NCBI GenBank assembly: GCA_003157055.1
Contig: PMIG01000235.1
Coordinates: 13,059-24,661, forward strand
DNA length: 11,603 bases
Source of the DNA: Bacteroidales bacterium
Lineage (GTDB): Bacteria; Bacteroidota; Bacteroidia; Bacteroidales; VadinHA17
Reading direction: 5' to 3'
In this document: positions 7,384-11,603 of the stretch, in pieces
Numbering within the stretch: the first letter of the stretch is position 1
Layout: each line of letters starts with the position of its first letter
Position numbers and translations under genes: made by a program
Notes under the pieces: generated by a model
What the model saw: only the letters and a program-made list of their open reading frames with translations
Told to the model about the DNA's origin: nothing
Database searches by the model: none

Positions 7384-9036
7384 TTATTTTTTCCATATCT
7401 TTTCTATTCCTTCCAGAGTCTTTCCCTTGGTCTCCGGAACCAGTTTCCATACAAACAGAGCAGCCAGGATTCCCATAACACCGTAAATCCAATACGAGAA
7501 ACCATGGTTAAACAGTGAAGTAAGCCAATGATTGTCATTCATAATAGGAAATGTAAGGGAAACCAGCCAGTTTGCAATCCATTGTGCAGCAACTGCGATT
7601 GACATAGCTCCACGAACGCTGTTTGGAAATATCTCGGAAAGCAGAACCCATGTTACAGGGCCCCAACTCATAGCAAAAAAAGCTATATATGAAAGCATGA
7701 AAATCAGTGCCATTACGCCTTCATTATGAGTATAAAAGGCTAAGCCAAGCGATATCATGCTGACTGCCATTCCAAGTGCGCCGATTATCATAAGCGGCTT
7801 CCTTCCGAATTTATCGACAGTGACAATAGCTACAACGGTAAAGATCAGGTTGACACTGCCGACAAGGATTGTCTGCAGCAGCGACGAATTAGTTGAAGCT
7901 CCCATATTCCTGAATATATTCCCTGCATAGTATAACACAACATTAATACCGACGAACTGCTGGAAAACAGATAGAAGAATACCAATAAAGATCACAAGAA
8001 AACCAAATGAAAGCCATGGGGCACTTGTTTCATGAAGTGTCCCTTTAATTTCTTCCAGGATAGCTGGTGCGCTATTTGTACCCGAGATTTTATTAAGCAC
8101 TTTAAGCGCTTTGTCCTCTTTGCCTTTCATTACCAGATAACGGGGTGTTTCCGGTACAAATAACAAAAGAATCAGGAATAACCCTGCAGGAATAGCTCCT
8201 GATAAGAACATCCAGCGCCATCCTTCATTTACAAGCCACAGGTCGTTGCCCTGCTTTGCAATAAAATAATTAACAAAATAAATAACCTGCATCCCGAAGA
8301 TAATGGCAAACTGGTTAAATGAAACCAGTTTCCCCCTGCTTTCTGCCGGAGCTATTTCTGCAATGTACATTGGAGATATCATGGAAGCGATCCCTACTCC
8401 AATACCACCGATTACCCTGTAAAAGAAGAAAGAGAATACAGGCAGAGTACCGAAAATATTAAAGAACTCCGGTTTCCAGGCACCTATGGCCGATATGAAA
8501 AAAGCAACCGCTGCGATAATCAGTCCATTTTTCCTGCCAAGCGATTTTGAAATAAAACCCGCTAGTGCACCTCCAATAATACACCCTATCAATGCACTGG
8601 CAATAACAAATCCCTTTATTATATCAGCTGTGCCCTGCAAGGCCGATCCTTCAACAGGAATAGATTTCCCCAGAAAATGTATAGCCCATATCGTGACTAT
8701 AAGAACGAGCCCTCCACAGAACAATCCTCCTTTTTTAAAACCAAGCAGCCTTATTATCTGACCTGAGACAACCAGTATTATCAGGTAAATACAAAGTGTC
8801 ATCAGCATTTTATATTGGCTGATTAGCTTAACTGTATAATCATGGTTTGCCGGATTGAGAATTTTTGTAATAAACAGTTCAACAAGCGATTTTTCAGCAC
8901 CGTTTACTACTGCTGTATCATAGCCGAACAATAATCCCCCGAGTGTAGCAACTAAAGTAAGGGCTATAATATATACGGGATTCCCTTTATTTGAGTATGT
9001 TCCGGTGGATTTAGTGAAGGTGTTGTCAGGTGTCAT
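7384..9036 (-). CDS. xylE: XylE-type xylose/H+ symporter (sugar porter MFS) with extra loop
   Basis: This 550-residue inner-membrane carrier is predicted to import D-xylose with protons. It carries all sugar-porter signatures: GGLLFGYDTAVV (33-44), where D40 matches the proton-coupling Asp27 of E. coli XylE; KSLGRKNG (164-171); RGKLVSFNQFAIIFG (234-248); VPETPRY (294-300); FGRKPL (410-415); and VPETKGKTLE (533-542). Residues that contact xylose in XylE are conserved: Q242, Q359, Q360, N365, W463 and Q485. Identity to E. coli XylE is visibly high in the second half, for example FAMSWGPV then WVLLSEIFPN. It is longer than E. coli XylE (491) mainly because of an insertion of about 70 residues between TM1 and TM2 (about 60-137) with two extra hydrophobic segments. 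No xylose catabolism genes are adjacent, so the exact sugar is inferred from the binding residues. Confidence 0.92.
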   Translation of the reverse strand: MTPDNTFTKSTGTYSNKGNPVYIIALTLVATLGGLLFGYDTAVVNGAEKSLVELFITKILNPANHDYTVKLISQYKMLMTLCIYLIILVVSGQIIRLLGFKKGGLFCGGLVLIVTIWAIHFLGKSIPVEGSALQGTADIIKGFVIASALIGCIIGGALAGFISKSLGRKNGLIIAAVAFFISAIGAWKPEFFNIFGTLPVFSFFFYRVIGGIGVGIASMISPMYIAEIAPAESRGKLVSFNQFAIIFGMQVIYFVNYFIAKQGNDLWLVNEGWRWMFLSGAIPAGLFLILLLFVPETPRYLVMKGKEDKALKVLNKISGTNSAPAILEEIKGTLHETSAPWLSFGFLVIFIGILLSVFQQFVGINVVLYYAGNIFRNMGASTNSSLLQTILVGSVNLIFTVVAIVTVDKFGRKPLMIIGALGMAVSMISLGLAFYTHNEGVMALIFMLSYIAFFAMSWGPVTWVLLSEIFPNSVRGAMSIAVAAQWIANWLVSLTFPIMNDNHWLTSLFNHGFSYWIYGVMGILAALFVWKLVPETKGKTLEGIEKIWKK

Positions 9037-9063
9037 TATATTATTTTTTAATTATTTGATATG

Positions 9064-9071
9064 CAAATGTA
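9064..9071 (-). promoter_or_regulatory. -7 promoter element for xylE
   Basis: On the minus strand TACATTTG matches TAnnTTTG exactly and lies 27 bases upstream of the xylE ATG, giving a leader of about 20 bases. The sequence 19-23 bases further upstream lacks a clear TTTG, so the promoter may need an activator. That last point is inference. Confidence 0.4.
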
Positions 9072-9152
9072 TTAAAAAACATATACGATCTTTTCGACTT
9101 TCATTTCTATTTTTCTATAATTATTATCACCTATATCCGATAAGCAATTTCA

Positions 9153-9189
9153 TAAGATATGCCATAACTAATTGCATATTAATATCTTA
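9153..9189. repeat. Nested inverted repeats upstream of xylE
   Basis: TAAGATAT (9153-9160) and ATATCTTA (9182-9189) are an exact 8-bp inverted repeat with a 21-base spacer. A second pair, ATATGC (9157-9162) / GCATAT (9174-9179), overlaps the first arm and offers an alternative pairing. The site is about 80-120 bases upstream of the xylE -7 box. It may be regulatory, but in such AT-rich DNA it could be chance. Confidence 0.3.
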
Positions 9190-9390
9190 ATGGTATCATT
9201 GAATATCTGAATATCTTGTCTTTAGTTATTTCCATCCGGAGTAGGGTAAAATCCTTACATATTGTATTAATAGTAAGAGGTCAAAATGTATATCTTTAAC
9301 ATGATCTGGCGTTTGTCAAAACCGGAAAGGTTACATTACGTATTAGGATATCTTCACAATTGTTTGATCACCAGAATTAACATTTAATAA

Positions 9391-9975
9391 ATGGAACCTA
9401 TAAAACATTCATTGCCCGTAATCGCTGTAATATTTTTAGTTCTCACCGGGTGCAGTAAAGTTGATACGTCAATTTCTACATCATTAAATATCCGGGTTAT
9501 AGATAAACTGGGAAACTCAATTTCAGGAGTTGCAGTGAAGCTTTATAGTGCGCTGGAAGATCTGGAGCATCAGGAGAAACAGACAGGGTCAACTCAAACT
9601 TCTGACACAACAGGAGAAGTGAGGTTTGATGATCTGCAGCCATTAAAATATTACTGGCTGGCTGAAAAAGGGTGCATGAATAACCTAAATGGAGTTACCA
9701 CTACTGACATACTGGAACTTAATAAAATAAGAACAGTCACTTCAACTCTTATAGAAACAGGAACATTGGAGTTAATAAATCAATCATCAAATCAATACCA
9801 GGTATTTGTCAATGGAACCCTTCTCCTTACGGCCGACCCTCTTTATGAATGCACTTATGAATATGTTCCTGCAGGATCCTATTCAATAATTGCTTCGCAG
9901 GTAGGCGGGTCAACAAACAAGACATATAACGGTAACATTACCTGTGGCGGCAAGTTTTCGGTCACATACCCCTGA
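9391..9975 (+). CDS. Lipoprotein with carboxypeptidase-regulatory-like (Ig-type) domain
   Basis: The 194-residue protein has a lipoprotein signal: a hydrophobic segment, then LTGC at 18-21 with C21 as the lipidated residue and CSKVD following. Residues 32-95 form a beta-sandwich of the carboxypeptidase-regulatory/Cna-B-like type (LNIRVIDKLGNSISGVAVKLY, then a DTTGEVRFDDLQPLKYYW turn). The C-terminal part (122-194) is another beta-rich domain with FVNGTLLLTADP and YVPAGSYSII, similar in style to PEGA-type repeats. It would be anchored to the outer membrane or the inner face of the envelope. No enzyme motif is visible, and its partner is unknown. It converges with the M43-like gene, with 43 bases between the ends and no clear terminator. 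Confidence 0.75.
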   Translation: MEPIKHSLPVIAVIFLVLTGCSKVDTSISTSLNIRVIDKLGNSISGVAVKLYSALEDLEHQEKQTGSTQTSDTTGEVRFDDLQPLKYYWLAEKGCMNNLNGVTTTDILELNKIRTVTSTLIETGTLELINQSSNQYQVFVNGTLLLTADPLYECTYEYVPAGSYSIIASQVGGSTNKTYNGNITCGGKFSVTYP

Positions 9976-10018
9976 AAAGCATAGATGATCAATCCGGAAT
10001 GCCGAACCTTTATTAAAT

Positions 10019-10870
10019 TCAGTATGTGAGATATTGCCTGTATTTTAAATAGTAATAATAGATTCTCCGGAACTGGAGAGGCGTTAAAATGCATTTACAT
10101 TTATCAGGCGAATTTGACATGATATTTGCAACAGAGGGAATATAGTATTTACCCATGTCGTCTCTCATTGTTCCAATATACTTACAGCTATCAATAACCT
10201 GGCCCAGAAGATCAGGATCAGCATATGTATCACATATATAATCACCGCTCTCAGCACAATTTTTCTCATTTGCCTGCTCTTTCCCTCCTGCTGTCTCATG
10301 TGTTGAAAGGAGCCCCATAAAATGCCCCAGCATTGTCGTCAGAGAATTCCCGCTCAGGTAACTCTTGTCCAGGAAAATATAATTACTGTCAGGAACATCA
10401 GGAAAATATGTAAAACCATAGCTATAAAAAGAACCCAGCTTAATTGAATCGACTATAAAAAGATTGATCCTGTTATTAACCGCATATTTGACAAGGAGTT
10501 CTTTCCTGAGATTGTTATAGGCAATATATGAATAGTTATAATCATTGACATAGTCAATTGTATCAACAAAGAAATGAATTCCAACCTCTTTGAAATAACT
10601 GTTAGTCAGAACAACGCTGTTATATATGCTTTTCTGATTCACTTCCGCATTCCCTTTTATGTTCATCACTATATGAACCTCAACCGGAATATTGACATGA
10701 GTAGTAATAGCATTCAGATCAAAGGATAATAAGTTTTCATCCTTGTAATTTTTAGTAATTTCACTCAGAAATGACTGAGTTGCTGTAACACCGTCAGGCA
10801 ACTGTGCGGAGATCATATACTGGATAAATATAAGTGAAACAGCCAAAACAATAATTCTCTTCTTACTCAT
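10019..10870 (-). CDS. Secreted M43 (pappalysin/cytophagalysin)-like protein, zinc site lost
   Basis: The 283-residue protein has a signal peptide (MSKK, hydrophobic, cut after ISAQ near 23). Residues 60-175 match the N-terminal part of Bacteroidota M43 proteases (IPVEVHIVMN, a helix, then VGIHFFVDTIDYVN, YSYGFTYFPD). The family core follows: a helix at 178-192, NCAESGDYICDTYADPD (204-220) in place of NCxxxGDxxCDTPADP, and NIMSNS (249-254) as the Met-turn. The cysteines (205, 213, 229, 258, 260) fit the family's disulfide pattern, and LTPLQFRRI replaces FTPxQxxRM. However, the HExxHxxGxxH zinc motif reads TMLGHFMGLLS (179-189): His1 is Thr, the catalytic Glu is Met and the third His is Ser. 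The frame is intact, so this looks like a pseudoprotease rather than a pseudogene. It lies 29 bases downstream of the OmpA-type gene, likely in one operon. No C-terminal sorting domain is visible. Confidence 0.75.
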   Translation of the reverse strand: MSKKRIIVLAVSLIFIQYMISAQLPDGVTATQSFLSEITKNYKDENLLSFDLNAITTHVNIPVEVHIVMNIKGNAEVNQKSIYNSVVLTNSYFKEVGIHFFVDTIDYVNDYNYSYIAYNNLRKELLVKYAVNNRINLFIVDSIKLGSFYSYGFTYFPDVPDSNYIFLDKSYLSGNSLTTMLGHFMGLLSTHETAGGKEQANEKNCAESGDYICDTYADPDLLGQVIDSCKYIGTMRDDMGKYYIPSVANIMSNSPDKCKCILTPLQFRRIYYYYLKYRQYLTY

Positions 10871-10899
10871 AACCTGATACTTTTTTCAGCATTTTATTC

Positions 10900-11603
10900 T
10901 CATTCATTATTGTTGAATCGGGAAATGTCGCCCACTATCTTCATTTCCGTTCTCCTGTTCAGCTGGCGTCCCTCAGGGTTGTCAGAACCATCACTGTTTT
11001 TATTCGGTGCCAAAGGCATGCTCATTCCATATCCTTTAGCGACTAACCTATCGCTTGCGATCCCTTTTGAAATGAGGTAGTTTACAACGCTTTCTGACCG
11101 ATTCTGCGACAGGTCCATATTGTAAAGCTCCGTTCCGATACTGTCTGTGTGTGAACCTATCTCCACAACTCCGTTCGGAAAGATGTCAAACAGCGGCAGC
11201 ATCATCGAATCAATTGTCTGCTTTGCCGACTCAGTCAGATTGTACTTATCAAAATCATAATAAATGTTTACCTGTATGGTGACCTTTGGCAGATAGGGAA
11301 TTAATGCCGAACTGATGGTTACAGTGTCAGCGCATTTTAAATTAAACGTATTCACAGCTACCTTCTTTTCAAAGTAGCCATAGTTTTTTACCAGTATTTT
11401 ATAATTCTTATCCTTATCAAGTTCAAAATGATAGTTCCCATTCTTGTCTGTTGTAGTCTGAGCAACTAAAATTGCATCATCAGCTTTTTCATCAGGCAAA
11501 TAGAGTTCCACAGGCACATCACTTAAAGGAGCATTGTTTTCCGGATATTTAAGTCCGAGATGATATTTTTCATTCAGCTCGTCATATATGTCATAATTTG
11601 TCG
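10900..11603 (-). CDS. OmpA family protein with carboxypeptidase-regulatory-like domain, 5' end outside window
   Basis: The frame stays open to the right edge of the window, so the gene begins beyond it. The in-frame GTG at 11517 is not the start, because coding sequence continues upstream (YDELNEKYHLGLKYPENNAP). About 234 residues are visible. First comes a carboxypeptidase-regulatory-like beta-sandwich (VPVELYLP, then TTTDKNGNYHFELDKDKNYKI and VKNYGYFEKK). Then comes an OmpA-like peptidoglycan-binding domain (VNIYYDFDKYNLTESAKQTID, VEIGSHTDSIGT, MDLSQNRSESVVNYL, VAKGYGMSMPLAPN, LNRRTEMKIVG). The Asp and Arg that bind diaminopimelate are 15 residues apart, as in OmpA. The same order of domains occurs at the C-terminus of PorE-like type IX secretion proteins, but that assignment needs the missing N-terminal part. 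It probably shares an operon with the M43-like gene downstream. Confidence 0.85.
   Translation of the reverse strand, partial: TNYDIYDELNEKYHLGLKYPENNAPLSDVPVELYLPDEKADDAILVAQTTTDKNGNYHFELDKDKNYKILVKNYGYFEKKVAVNTFNLKCADTVTISSALIPYLPKVTIQVNIYYDFDKYNLTESAKQTIDSMMLPLFDIFPNGVVEIGSHTDSIGTELYNMDLSQNRSESVVNYLISKGIASDRLVAKGYGMSMPLAPNKNSDGSDNPEGRQLNRRTEMKIVGDISRFNNNE

Larger units (their letters stand above)
9037..9390. other. Divergent intergenic region between xylE and the lipoprotein gene
   Basis: The region is strongly AT-rich and has no plausible gene on either strand. It holds a -7 box for xylE (9064-9071), nested inverted repeats at 9153-9189, and three copies of AATATCT (starting at 9181, 9202 and 9210). 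TATCTTTA at 9291-9298 is one base off the -7 consensus on the plus strand, but lies 92 bases before the lipoprotein start and lacks a well-spaced -33 element. A short inverted repeat CTTAC (9254-9258) / GTAAG (9273-9277) is weak. Confidence 0.5.

Noticed and set aside
9993..10006. Short hairpin on the minus strand after the M43-like gene as a terminator
   Set aside because: The stem has five pairs with a G-T wobble and is not followed by a T-run.
9879..10094. A 71-codon minus-strand frame across the convergent ends of the lipoprotein and M43-like genes
   Set aside because: It overlaps both real genes, shows no recognisable protein features and is best explained as antisense of their 3' ends.
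10019..10870. A frameshift or sequencing error as the cause of the missing zinc motif
   Set aside because: The frame matches the family on both sides of the motif without interruption, and the three changes are separate codons with conserved residues between them.
11515..11517. GTG at 11517 as the start of the OmpA-type gene
   Set aside because: The frame remains open and protein-like to the window edge. Starting here would cut into the regulatory-like domain.

Overview
The window looks like chromosomal DNA of a Bacteroidota bacterium, probably a Bacteroidales or Marinilabiliales relative. The signs are AT-rich intergenic regions, starts preceded by A/T-rich leaders rather than Shine-Dalgarno sequences, two perfect matches to the Bacteroidota -7 promoter element TAnnTTTG, and a protein set typical of the phylum: small outer-membrane barrels, OmpA proteins with carboxypeptidase-regulatory-like domains, an M43-like secreted protein, an extended XylE and a CbpA/CbpM pair. 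No rRNA, tRNA, insertion sequence, CRISPR array or phage gene was recognised.

Layout. Positions 1-681 hold the 3' part of an outer-membrane beta-barrel gene (+). It converges on a small barrel gene (750-1220, -) across a hairpin terminator. A family 2 glycosyltransferase (1320-2192, -) is divergent from a YhhN/lysoplasmalogenase membrane protein (2297-2950, +), which converges with a LysE-type exporter (2964-3800, -) only 13 bases away. An OmpA-domain envelope protein (3886-4716, -) lies upstream of the exporter. Its 299-base upstream region contains a perfect 9+1+9 palindrome. On the other side of that region is a likely plus-strand operon: a secreted YncE-like beta-propeller (5016-6053), a CbpA-type DnaJ co-chaperone (6073-6963) and its modulator CbpM (6975-7271). 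This converges on a XylE-type xylose/H+ symporter (7384-9036, -). A 354-base region with a good -7 box and nested inverted repeats separates the symporter from a small lipoprotein gene (9391-9975, +). The window ends with two minus-strand genes: a secreted M43 metalloprotease-like protein (10019-10870), and upstream of it an OmpA protein with a regulatory-like domain (10900 to beyond the right edge).

Function. Most genes concern the cell envelope: barrels, OmpA-type peptidoglycan anchors, a lipoprotein, a glycosyltransferase, and membrane lipid and amino-acid transport proteins. CbpA/CbpM is a cytoplasmic chaperone module and XylE a pentose uptake carrier.

The two most notable points are these. 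First, the M43-like protein keeps the fold signatures of its family but has lost the HExxHxxGxxH zinc site (TMLGHFMGLLS), so it is predicted to be a pseudoprotease. Second, the XylE homologue carries an insertion of about 70 residues with two extra hydrophobic segments between TM1 and TM2. I did not find a clearly new multi-gene system.
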